Positions 1 through 5,188 of a DNA stretch of 5,188 bases are shown one piece after another. The notes beneath the pieces were generated by a model. The model was not told the origin of the DNA and did no database searches. It was given only the letters and a program-made list of their open reading frames with translations. Each line of letters opens with the position of its first letter. The stretch's first letter is position 1. The stretch is from JAGOBX01 sp017999075 [NCBI: Candidatus Babelota bacterium] (GTDB lineage: Bacteria > JAGOBX01), in assembly GCA_017999075.1 (NCBI GenBank), contig JAGOBX010000289.1:1-5188 (forward strand), in the 5' to 3' direction. A program made the translations under genes and the position numbers.

Positions 1-45
1 ACTCTTCCGTTGAAAACTGAATATATCAAGGGGAAAAATAAATAA
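1..45 (+). CDS. C-terminal tail of an upstream gene, possibly a histidine kinase (partial)
   Basis: Only the first forward frame is open across the left edge. It encodes 14 residues (TLPLKTEYIKGKNK) and stops at TAA 43-45; the other two forward frames stop by bases 15 and 20. The start T-L-P-L-K resembles the last beta strand of histidine kinase ATPase domains, which commonly end in a hydrophobic-L-P-hydrophobic motif followed by a short charged tail. The hybrid kinase in this window ends its own ATPase domain in the same way (ISLPVKEPK). The stop lies one base before the next ATG, which fits a kinase directly upstream of its response regulator in one operon. Fourteen residues cannot prove a family. 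An open frame this short could also be chance, so the call is tentative. Confidence 0.45.
   Translation, partial: TLPLKTEYIKGKNK
28..33 (+). promoter_or_regulatory. Probable ribosome binding site of the response regulator gene
   Basis: AAGGGG at 28-33 is the only purine-rich Shine-Dalgarno-like match before the ATG at 47. It lies inside the last codons of the upstream frame. The spacing of 13 bases is longer than the usual 5-9, so initiation probably also depends on translational coupling to the stop at 43-45. Confidence 0.5.
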
Positions 46-46
46 T

Positions 47-1030
47 ATGACATTGACATCGAGCGAATTGAAATATATTGAAGTTCCGTTAAGGGAAATA
101 ATTGAAATAAATGAAAAACATGGAAGCGTTGAATTGGGACATATCCGTCTGGCCACAGATATTTCTGAAAACGGGAAGACATATTCTGTTAAGGGGTCTG
201 AAATTTCTTCACCTTCGGTTCAAAAAAAATTTATTGATAAAGGAATTGAATACGTCAATATTGAAATAACGCCTAAAATAATAGAAAAAATAATTGAAAA
301 ACATCCTGAACGTTATGCAGATAAAAATCTTGATCCAAATGTTGCTGTTTTACCGGTTGAGGAAATCCAGACTAATTCATATATACGGGAAAATGTAATT
401 GATGAACGTGGAAAAGTTATTGTAAAAAAATGGACTTTATTGAAAAAAGACCATATTAATTTGATGAAAAAATTCGGAAAAAATAAGGAATATGAAGTTT
501 ATGAAGGAGTGCACTCGCAGGAAAAAATTGAAAAAAAAATTGATAAAACTGCAAAAACGAATGTTTTGATAATAGATGATCAGGTATATGTTACAGACAG
601 TTTGAAGATGGCTCTTGAAGATTATAATATGAATGTTCACACAATAAATGAAAATACTGATATAATAAGTAAAATCAGAAATTCTCCCCCTGATATCATA
701 CTGCTGGATATAAATATGCCTGTTATGAATGGATTTGAAATATTGGAACAATTAAAAAAATTCGGAAATTTGAAGAATATACCGGTAATAATGATTACTG
801 CGCGGAATGTAAAAACTGATATTTTGAAAGCAATAGGATTAGGTGCTGCTGATTATATAGTCAAACCTTTTAATTATAAACATATTATAAAAAAACTTAT
901 TAAATATCTTCCTGAAAATAAAATTAATATTGATTTGAATGCTCTGAATAATTCCGAGGACTCTAATATGAAAGAAGACAATCTCACACAAAAATTAAAT
1001 AATTTACTGGAGAAAATAGATTTAAAATGA
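47..1030 (+). CDS. Response regulator with C-terminal receiver domain and duplicated N-terminal module
   Basis: A 327-residue protein. Residues 171-288 are a complete CheY-like receiver: acidic pair D177/D178, phospho-acceptor D221 in the strand LLDINMP, T251 in the switch strand, and K273-P274. All catalytic positions are present, so it should be phosphorylatable. Residues 1-165 match no output domain I recognise. They contain two similar segments, about 34-73 and 112-154, each with the pattern D-x-x-G-(K)-x-x-x-V-K followed by a helix and a short strand. This resembles the small module that often precedes HD domains in HD-GYP proteins, but no HD domain is present. The tail 291-327 is Asn/Lys/Glu-rich and probably helical. 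No signal peptide or membrane segment is seen, so it should be cytosolic. The start at 47 follows an in-frame-open upstream tail by one base, and the TGA overlaps the next ATG. It likely receives phosphate from the upstream and/or downstream kinase. The receiver is certain; the role of the N-terminal half is not known. Confidence 0.93.
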   Translation: MTLTSSELKYIEVPLREIIEINEKHGSVELGHIRLATDISENGKTYSVKGSEISSPSVQKKFIDKGIEYVNIEITPKIIEKIIEKHPERYADKNLDPNVAVLPVEEIQTNSYIRENVIDERGKVIVKKWTLLKKDHINLMKKFGKNKEYEVYEGVHSQEKIEKKIDKTAKTNVLIIDDQVYVTDSLKMALEDYNMNVHTINENTDIISKIRNSPPDIILLDINMPVMNGFEILEQLKKFGNLKNIPVIMITARNVKTDILKAIGLGAADYIVKPFNYKHIIKKLIKYLPENKINIDLNALNNSEDSNMKEDNLTQKLNNLLEKIDLK

Positions 1031-1461
1031 AAGTTATTATTGACGCGGACGCATGTCCTGTAAAAGATATTGCAGTCAGGATTTGTAAGGAATTTGCAAA
1101 ACCTGTTTATCTTGTTTTTGATTTGAGTCATGTTTTCAATGATGATTACGCGCAGTTGGTTCAGGTTGATACAGGTAAAAATTCTGTGGATATAACGATT
1201 GAATCAATGGTAGATGAAAAAGATATAGTTATAACTCAGGATTTGGAATTGGCGCAGCTTTGTCTGAATAAAAAAGCAAAAGTTATAAATCCGTTTGGCG
1301 AATTGTTTTCAGAATATTCAATACAATATTTTATTCTTGAAAAAGAACATCAGGAGAAATTAAGAAGAACAGGAAGGCGATGCAGGACGCCTAAAAAACG
1401 CAAAACCAGAAATGATGAGATTTTTAAAAAAAAATTTATAGAATTATTGAATAGCATTTAA
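1027..1461 (+). CDS. yaiI: UPF0178 family protein (YaiI/YqxD, DUF188, PIN-like)
   Basis: A 144-residue protein close to the usual family length of about 150. The family signature opens it (MKVIIDADACPVK, residues 1-13, with D6 and D8). It continues with N38-D39-D40-Y41, VDTG.NSVD (47-55), D66-IVITQD (to D72), the NP.GE segment around 88-92, and the basic tail LRR.G...PKKR (112-125) before the F133 helix. The spacing and the NDDY and PKKR signatures resemble clostridial members more than enterobacterial YaiI. The family has a PIN-like fold, and the conserved aspartates (D6, D8, D55, D72) would suit metal binding. Nuclease activity is an inference and the biological role is not established. The ATG overlaps the preceding TGA (ATGA, 1027-1030). 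A weak GGAG at 1009-1012 sits 14 bases upstream, so translation is probably coupled. A run of nine A (1426-1434) lies near the 3' end without breaking the frame. The protein shows no link to two-component signalling beyond its position. Confidence 0.92.
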   Translation: MKVIIDADACPVKDIAVRICKEFAKPVYLVFDLSHVFNDDYAQLVQVDTGKNSVDITIESMVDEKDIVITQDLELAQLCLNKKAKVINPFGELFSEYSIQYFILEKEHQEKLRRTGRRCRTPKKRKTRNDEIFKKKFIELLNSI

Positions 1462-1469
1462 CATAAAAA

Positions 1470-4430
1470 ATGAAGCACATATTAAAGTTTGTTTTAATAT
1501 TTATTATATGCGGTTTGTTTTTTTTGGCGGCGCATTCTGTTATAGATTCGATTTTCTTTTACCGTATGTTTTATTTAGATTCCTTGCTGTTTAAATTTCC
1601 TGATATTGAAAGATATGTCAGAATAGTTGTTTTTATATTAATATTTATAACAGGGTTTGTAATTATAAAATTTATTTTAAAACTCAATTCTTTGAATTTA
1701 AAATTGAAAGAATCGATGGAAGAACTGAAATTGGTTAATCAGCATCTTACAGCTGATGAACAGCAGCTTAAAGCTTCCAATCAGCAGTTAAAAGCATATA
1801 ATCAGCAGCTTATAAGTTCAGAACAGCAACTTCGCGCCGCAGAACAGCAGCAGAAAGCTATTAATCAGCAGTTGAGAACAACTGAAATTGAACTGAGAAA
1901 CGAAATTGACAATCATATTATATCAAGAAAACAGCTTGAGATTAATGAACGCAGATACAGAATGATGTTTGAACAAATGACCGATGCTGTTGCTGTGTAT
2001 GAAACTTTGGATTCGGGAAAAAATTTTATTTTTAAAGATTTTAATAAATCAGGAGAATTAATAGAAAAAATCGACCGCAGATTTTTAATCGGGAAAAGTG
2101 TTCTTGAAGTATTTCCGGCAGTTAAAGATTTCGGATTATTCGAAGTTTTTCAGCGAGTCTATAAAACTGGGGTTCCTGAACATTTTCCTGTTAAACTATA
2201 TAAAGATTTACGATTGGCAGGGTGGCGCGATAATTATATATATAAACTTCCTACAGGTGAAATAGTTGCAATTTATTCTGATGTTACTGAAAAGAAAAAT
2301 GCAGAACAATACCGCTTGCTTAACATGAAAATTCTTCAAATTCTTAACAGCGATGAGGATACATGCAAAATAATAGAATCAATTTTGAATATGATAAAAA
2401 AACAGGTGAGTCTGGATGAGGCGGAAATTATTATCAGTGAAAAAAACGATTATTTTTATTATTTGGATTCCGGATGTTTAACCGGTTTTGTAAGAACCGG
2501 AAACTGCCTGATGATGACTGCTGCTGCAAAAAAAATAGAAAATAAAAATTGTATGGCAGCAGATTGCATTTGCGGTCTTGTGTTAGCTGGAAAAATATCT
2601 GAAATACCAGGAGTATCAACTGAATACGGTTCTTTTTTTACTTCAGAATCATCAGAGATTTTTTTGAATAAAGAAAAATCAGAACAAATTTCCGGAATTA
2701 GATTCAAATATTGCAGTTCAGAATACGAATCAGTAGCGATAATTCCTTTAAAAATTGAAACGGGAATAATAGGTGTTCTTCAGTTTGTATCAAAAAACAG
2801 GAATAGATTTGATAAAGATAATATAAGTTATTTAGAAGGAATCGCTGGAAGTATTGTTATAGCTTTAAAACGTAAGTCTATACTTGATGCGTTGAAATAT
2901 AATGAACAGAGATTGAAGTTTGCGTTTGAAGCTGCAAGCGAAGGGATGTGGGATTGGGATCTTATTGAAAAAAAAATTTATTTCAGTCCAAGATTTCATT
3001 CTATGCTTGGTTATGAATTTGAAGGATTCTCATATGATACTGATATTTTATTTAAATATATTCATCCTGAAGACAGAGAACGAGCCAGGTTTAATTTGAA
3101 AAAATATATCTCATCGCCATTGTCAGAAAAATTTGAACAGGTTTTCAGAATGATAACTAAAAACGGTGATTTAATATGGGTTATGTCAAGAGGGAAAATT
3201 TTTGAATGGAATAAAATGAAACCATCCAGGATGATAGGAACTTATATGGATATAACCCAGCAGATGAAAATTCATAATCAATTGATTCATTCGGAAAAAT
3301 TATCTGCTGTGGGGCAGCTTGCTTCAGGAATAGCGCATGAATTTAATAATATACTTGCGATAATAAAAAGTTTTGCTCAAACTGTTATACTTAATATAGA
3401 ACCGAATCCTGATTATCTTGAAATAATGAAGGAAATAGATGTTCAGGTTAAACGCGGAGCTGAAATAGTTGGGAGCATAATGGCTTTTGCAAAACCCAGA
3501 GAATTAAAAAAAGAAATATGCGATATAAAAAAAATTATTGAACATGTAATAAAAATTCAGAAAAAATCATTGGAGTTTGAAAATGTTAAAATAATAACAG
3601 AGTTTGATTATTCTTCGGAATTGTATGCAGATGTAACTCGCATTGAACAGGTTTTGGTAAACATGATATTAAATGCAAGGCATGCAATTAAAGCTAAGAA
3701 AGGCGGAGGAATTATTAAGATTTCAGTAAAAGAAATTAATGATTTTATTGAAATTTTAATTTCTGATACTGGAATTGGAATCTCTGAAGAAAATTTATTA
3801 AGTATTTTTGAGCCGTTTTATACAACCAAAGGAGCAAGAGGAAGTGAGTTTAACAATGAAACAGGAACAGGGTTAGGATTATCAATTTGTTATTCAATAA
3901 TAAAAAGTCATAATGGTTCAATTTCTGTGAAATCAAAAATCAACGAAGGAGCTACATTCATCATAAGTTTGCCTGTTAAAGAACCTAAAATTTTAATGGA
4001 TTCTGAAAATATTGAAAATAACGGAGAGATTTTAACAGTTACAGATAATAAGCCTGATATTTCAGAAAAATTATTGAAAATAATTATTATTGACGATGAA
4101 AATCTTATAGCAGACACTCTTTCAATGGCTATAAAAAAAATGATGACGTCTGAAATTGATTGTTTTTATAATGGAACATCAGCTATTGAAGCGTTTAGAA
4201 AAAAAAAGTATGATATTGCGTTCATAGACCTTTTATTGCCTGGTATTGACGGATATAAAATAGCAGAAGAATTCCTTAAAATTGAACCGCTGATTAAAAT
4301 TATTTTTATGTCAGGTCAGGTCAGGATTGAAATTGGTGAAATTATGGGTAGATCTGAATTCGGATTTCTTCAAAAGCCGTTTGACATCAATGATGTTATG
4401 AATACTATAACATTAATCAAAAAAAAATAA
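1470..4430 (+). CDS. Membrane-bound hybrid sensor histidine kinase (PAS-GAF-PAS-HisKA-HATPase-receiver)
   Basis: A 986-residue protein. Two membrane helices (about 4-22 and 49-70) flank a short loop of about 27 residues, so there is no sizeable extracytoplasmic sensor. Residues 72-160 form a long coiled coil with a Gln-rich heptad repeat (90-138). A PAS domain (about 160-275, ending in DVTEKKNAE) is followed by a GAF domain (about 283-468) with C366-x-C368 and C415, then a second PAS of PAS_3 type (about 478-598, with W494/W496, IHPEDR and TYMDIT). The HisKA H-box is GIAHEFNN with phospho-acceptor H623. The ATPase has N735 of the N-box, DTGIG at 766-770, IFEPFYTTK (779-787) and GTGLGLS (799-805). 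The C-terminal receiver has D875/D876, phospho-acceptor D920, S948 and K969-P970. All catalytic residues are intact. It should autophosphorylate H623 and pass phosphate to D920 or to the regulator encoded upstream; no Hpt domain is present. The start is fixed by the signal-anchor helix and an in-frame TAA at 1464-1466, although no Shine-Dalgarno is visible. It lies 8 bases after the UPF0178 stop. The ligand is unknown. Confidence 0.96.
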   Translation: MKHILKFVLIFIICGLFFLAAHSVIDSIFFYRMFYLDSLLFKFPDIERYVRIVVFILIFITGFVIIKFILKLNSLNLKLKESMEELKLVNQHLTADEQQLKASNQQLKAYNQQLISSEQQLRAAEQQQKAINQQLRTTEIELRNEIDNHIISRKQLEINERRYRMMFEQMTDAVAVYETLDSGKNFIFKDFNKSGELIEKIDRRFLIGKSVLEVFPAVKDFGLFEVFQRVYKTGVPEHFPVKLYKDLRLAGWRDNYIYKLPTGEIVAIYSDVTEKKNAEQYRLLNMKILQILNSDEDTCKIIESILNMIKKQVSLDEAEIIISEKNDYFYYLDSGCLTGFVRTGNCLMMTAAAKKIENKNCMAADCICGLVLAGKISEIPGVSTEYGSFFTSESSEIFLNKEKSEQISGIRFKYCSSEYESVAIIPLKIETGIIGVLQFVSKNRNRFDKDNISYLEGIAGSIVIALKRKSILDALKYNEQRLKFAFEAASEGMWDWDLIEKKIYFSPRFHSMLGYEFEGFSYDTDILFKYIHPEDRERARFNLKKYISSPLSEKFEQVFRMITKNGDLIWVMSRGKIFEWNKMKPSRMIGTYMDITQQMKIHNQLIHSEKLSAVGQLASGIAHEFNNILAIIKSFAQTVILNIEPNPDYLEIMKEIDVQVKRGAEIVGSIMAFAKPRELKKEICDIKKIIEHVIKIQKKSLEFENVKIITEFDYSSELYADVTRIEQVLVNMILNARHAIKAKKGGGIIKISVKEINDFIEILISDTGIGISEENLLSIFEPFYTTKGARGSEFNNETGTGLGLSICYSIIKSHNGSISVKSKINEGATFIISLPVKEPKILMDSENIENNGEILTVTDNKPDISEKLLKIIIIDDENLIADTLSMAIKKMMTSEIDCFYNGTSAIEAFRKKKYDIAFIDLLLPGIDGYKIAEEFLKIEPLIKIIFMSGQVRIEIGEIMGRSEFGFLQKPFDINDVMNTITLIKKK
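1737..1883 (+). repeat. Seven in-frame 21-base units encoding Gln-rich heptads
   Basis: Residues 90-138 of the hybrid kinase are seven consecutive heptads of consensus (N/E)-Q-Q-L-(K/R)-x-x, giving an imperfect 21-base DNA periodicity built on (a/g)a(t/a)cagca(g/a)ct(t/g). Leucine is at the same heptad position in six units; one unit has Gln instead (EQQQKAI). The block lies between the second membrane helix and the first PAS domain, where it should form a parallel signalling coiled coil. Gln-rich linkers of this kind recur in sensor kinases of several phyla. The regular unit length suggests growth by unit duplication, though third-base differences show the copies are not recent. Confidence 0.85.
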
Positions 4431-4438
4431 AAATAAAG

Positions 4439-4466
4439 TTGACTATCCGGTATTTTTTATTACAAT
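4439..4466 (+). promoter_or_regulatory. Sigma70-type promoter of the SRP RNA gene
   Basis: TTGACT (-35, 4439-4444) and TACAAT (-10, 4461-4466) are separated by 16 bases. Each hexamer differs from consensus at one position. The -10 box ends 7 bases before G4474, where the SRP RNA's terminal helix begins, so the predicted start coincides with the 5' end deduced independently from RNA structure. The -35 box lies only 8 bases after the hybrid kinase stop codon. No convincing terminator separates the two, so read-through from the signalling operon is possible. Confidence 0.75.
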
Positions 4467-4473
4467 TATATAC

Positions 4474-4737
4474 GCCGCGCTAAATGGGGAATTAGCGGTT
4501 CCCTGTAACTTGCAGCTATAGCAGGATTGAAGCTTGAACGAGGATGCTGAGCAGGTAACTGCTTGGTTGGAAAAGTAGCGTTGAAGGTTAGGTCCTTCGC
4601 GATAAAGATTATCGAATCTGGTCAGGTCCGGAAGGAAGCAGCCATAAGATAAGCCCTTTATGCGCCGGGGGAAAACCTAACCGGAGCCAACTGTTCAATT
4701 GACGTTACATGCAGGTATTCAAATTTAAGTGCGCGGT
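4474..4737 (+). ncRNA. ffs: Signal recognition particle RNA, large bacterial type with Alu domain
   Basis: The near-universal SRP domain IV core is present at 4620-4643: GGTCAGG, then a GGAA tetraloop (4630-4633) closed by C4628-C4629 with G4634-G4635, then the AAGCAGCC side of the symmetric loop that binds Ffh. Ends pair as CCGCGC (4475-4480) with GCGCGG (4731-4736). Helix 5 pairs include 4586-4592 with 4676-4682 (GGTTAGG/CCTAACC), 4602-4607 with 4656-4661, 4609-4613 with 4648-4652, 4566-4570 with 4687-4691, and 4555-4559 with 4704-4708. The 5' part has the Alu-domain layout: CTAA (4480-4483) with TTAG (4492-4495) around a GGGG loop, then CCCTGTAAC with CCTG (4502-4505) pairing to CAGG (4522-4525). 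The length of about 264 nt is typical of the large class and more than twice that of E. coli 4.5S RNA. The RNA scaffolds Ffh for co-translational targeting to the membrane; the Alu part is associated with elongation control. It is transcribed towards dnaX. Confidence 0.95.
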
Positions 4738-4741
4738 TTTT
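4731..4741 (+). terminator. Possible 3' end / terminator of the SRP RNA
   Basis: The 3' strand of the terminal helix (GCGCGG, 4731-4736) is followed at once by TTTTT (4737-4741). A T run after a GC-rich stem is consistent with transcript release, but the partner strand is about 250 bases upstream. This is therefore not a classic short-loop hairpin, and I find no separate strong hairpin just after it. Confidence 0.35.
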
Positions 4742-4889
4742 ATGCCGGATTATCGTTAAAATCATAAATACGAAATTTTAAGATTAATTATACAGATTGA
4801 TAATTTATGCATAAATATATAGTAATTAAAATAAAGTCAGCTTAGATTTTTGGCAAATTTTATATTAGATACATATTTTACGGATTATC
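4742..4889 (+). promoter_or_regulatory. AT-rich dnaX leader with weak promoter candidates
   Basis: This non-coding stretch between the SRP RNA and dnaX has no recognisable RNA motif. Two weak promoter-like pairs are visible: TTGATA (4797-4802) with TAGTAA (4820-4825) at 17 bases, and TTGGCA (4850-4855) with CATATT (4872-4877) at 16 bases. Such matches arise easily by chance at this base composition. dnaX could instead be served by read-through from the SRP RNA promoter. The only ribosome-binding hint is GGA at 4882-4884, 5 bases before the ATG. Confidence 0.3.
4803..4816. repeat. 14-base perfect palindrome in the dnaX leader
   Basis: ATTTATGCATAAAT reads the same on both strands. It lies between looser inverted arms TTAATTA (4784-4790) and TAATTAA (4823-4829), whose centre is offset by 3 bases. 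It overlaps the spacer of one of the weak promoter candidates, so it could be an operator, but AT-rich palindromes are not rare by chance. Confidence 0.4.
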
Positions 4890-5188
4890 ATGAGTTACGT
4901 TGTAATAGCAAGAAAATATAGACCTATGTTTTTCAAAGATGTTATAGGTCAGGAACATATAACCAGGACAATATCAAATGCGATTAAATCAAATCATTTA
5001 TGCCAGGCTTTCTTATTTACAGGAACGCGAGGTGTTGGAAAAACCACTACTGCGCGAATATTAGCCAAAGCTGTTAATTGCGAAAAAGGATTTAATCCTG
5101 AACCATGCAATGATTGTAATTCTTGTAAATCAATAACAGACGGACAATATGTGGATGTTCTTGAAATAGACGGAGCATCAAACAACAG
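4890..5188 (+). CDS. dnaX: DNA polymerase III tau/gamma subunit, N-terminal part (runs off window)
   Basis: The first 99 codons are present and the gene continues past the right edge. The N-terminus (SYVVIARKYRP, then D17-VIGQEHI) is the typical DnaX opening. The Walker A motif is GTRGVGKT at residues 45-52, with K51 contacting ATP phosphate. The four zinc-binding cysteines C64, C73, C76 and C79 follow at the normal spacing, then the conserved V-LEIDGASNN segment (90-99). DnaX is the AAA+ ATPase of the clamp-loader complex, which loads the beta clamp onto primed DNA and, as tau, links the polymerase cores to the helicase. The start at 4890 gives the standard family N-terminus. It follows the SRP RNA by about 150 bases, an arrangement also found in Bacillus subtilis, where recR usually follows. 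Whether tau and gamma are both made cannot be judged, because the relevant frameshift region is outside the window. Confidence 0.97.
   Translation, partial: MSYVVIARKYRPMFFKDVIGQEHITRTISNAIKSNHLCQAFLFTGTRGVGKTTTARILAKAVNCEKGFNPEPCNDCNSCKSITDGQYVDVLEIDGASNN

Noticed and set aside
437-751. Minus-strand open frame of about 104 codons inside the response regulator gene
   Set aside because: It is antisense to a clear receiver-domain gene, rich in Phe/Ile/Tyr as expected from the complement of AT-rich coding sequence, and matches no family I recognise.
874-1131. Minus-strand open frame spanning the regulator/UPF0178 junction
   Set aside because: It lies across two well-supported plus-strand genes and has shadow-like composition.
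1426-1434. Nine-A run near the end of the UPF0178 gene as a programmed frameshift that could fuse it to the kinase
   Set aside because: After a -1 shift the frame meets TAG at 1452-1454 before the kinase start, so no fusion results. Similar A runs occur in other genes of this AT-rich sequence.
2434-2707. Two overlapping minus-strand open frames within the GAF region of the hybrid kinase
   Set aside because: Both are antisense to a conserved domain and have no recognisable motif.
3908-4117. Minus-strand open frame opposite the junction of the ATPase and receiver domains
   Set aside because: The plus strand carries conserved kinase and receiver motifs here; this is a shadow of it.
4445-4460. 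T run (4452-4457) after the hybrid kinase as an intrinsic terminator
   Set aside because: No stem precedes it; the only self-complementary bases are CCGG. It lies in the spacer of the SRP promoter.
4480-4700. Riboswitch, tmRNA or other structured RNA instead of SRP RNA
   Set aside because: The GGTCAGG/GGAA/AAGCAGCC core with matching helix 5 and terminal helix is specific to SRP RNA.
4994-5185. Minus-strand open frame opposite dnaX
   Set aside because: The plus strand encodes the Walker A and zinc-binding cysteines of DnaX, so this frame is only its shadow.

Overview
The window is AT-rich bacterial chromosome, roughly one third G+C by eye. A/T-ending codons and long A runs appear throughout the genes. 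No gene fixes the taxon. The large, Alu-domain type of signal recognition particle (SRP) RNA beside dnaX, together with a clostridial-looking UPF0178 protein, excludes a typical gammaproteobacterium with a short 4.5S RNA. It fits Firmicutes, deltaproteobacteria-like groups or several less-cultured phyla.

Region 1 (1-4430) is a tightly packed co-directional plus-strand block, probably one operon that begins upstream of the window. Bases 1-45 look like the last 14 codons of a preceding gene, plausibly a histidine kinase. One base later comes a 327-residue response regulator with an uncommon layout: a C-terminal receiver behind a long N-terminal region that holds two copies of a small module resembling the N-terminal parts of HD-GYP proteins. 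It overlaps by four bases (ATGA) with a UPF0178 (YaiI/YqxD) PIN-like protein. Eight bases further on is a 986-residue membrane-anchored hybrid histidine kinase: two membrane helices, a Gln-rich heptad coiled coil, PAS, a Cys-containing GAF, PAS, HisKA, HATPase and a C-terminal receiver. The regulator and kinase(s) probably form a phosphorelay. No DNA-binding or enzymatic output domain is visible, so the final output is unknown.

Region 2 (4431-4889) has no protein gene. It holds a good sigma70-type promoter, the SRP RNA gene (about 264 nt, 4474-4737) ending at a T run, and about 150 bases of very AT-rich leader containing a 14-base palindrome. Region 3 (4890-5188) is the first 99 codons of dnaX, which runs off the window. 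SRP RNA next to dnaX is a known conserved arrangement, as in Bacillus subtilis.

I see no mobile element, CRISPR array, tRNA or defence system. The items most worth a second look are the duplicated N-terminal module of the response regulator, its inverted domain order, the UPF0178 gene embedded between two signalling genes, and the cysteines of the GAF domain.
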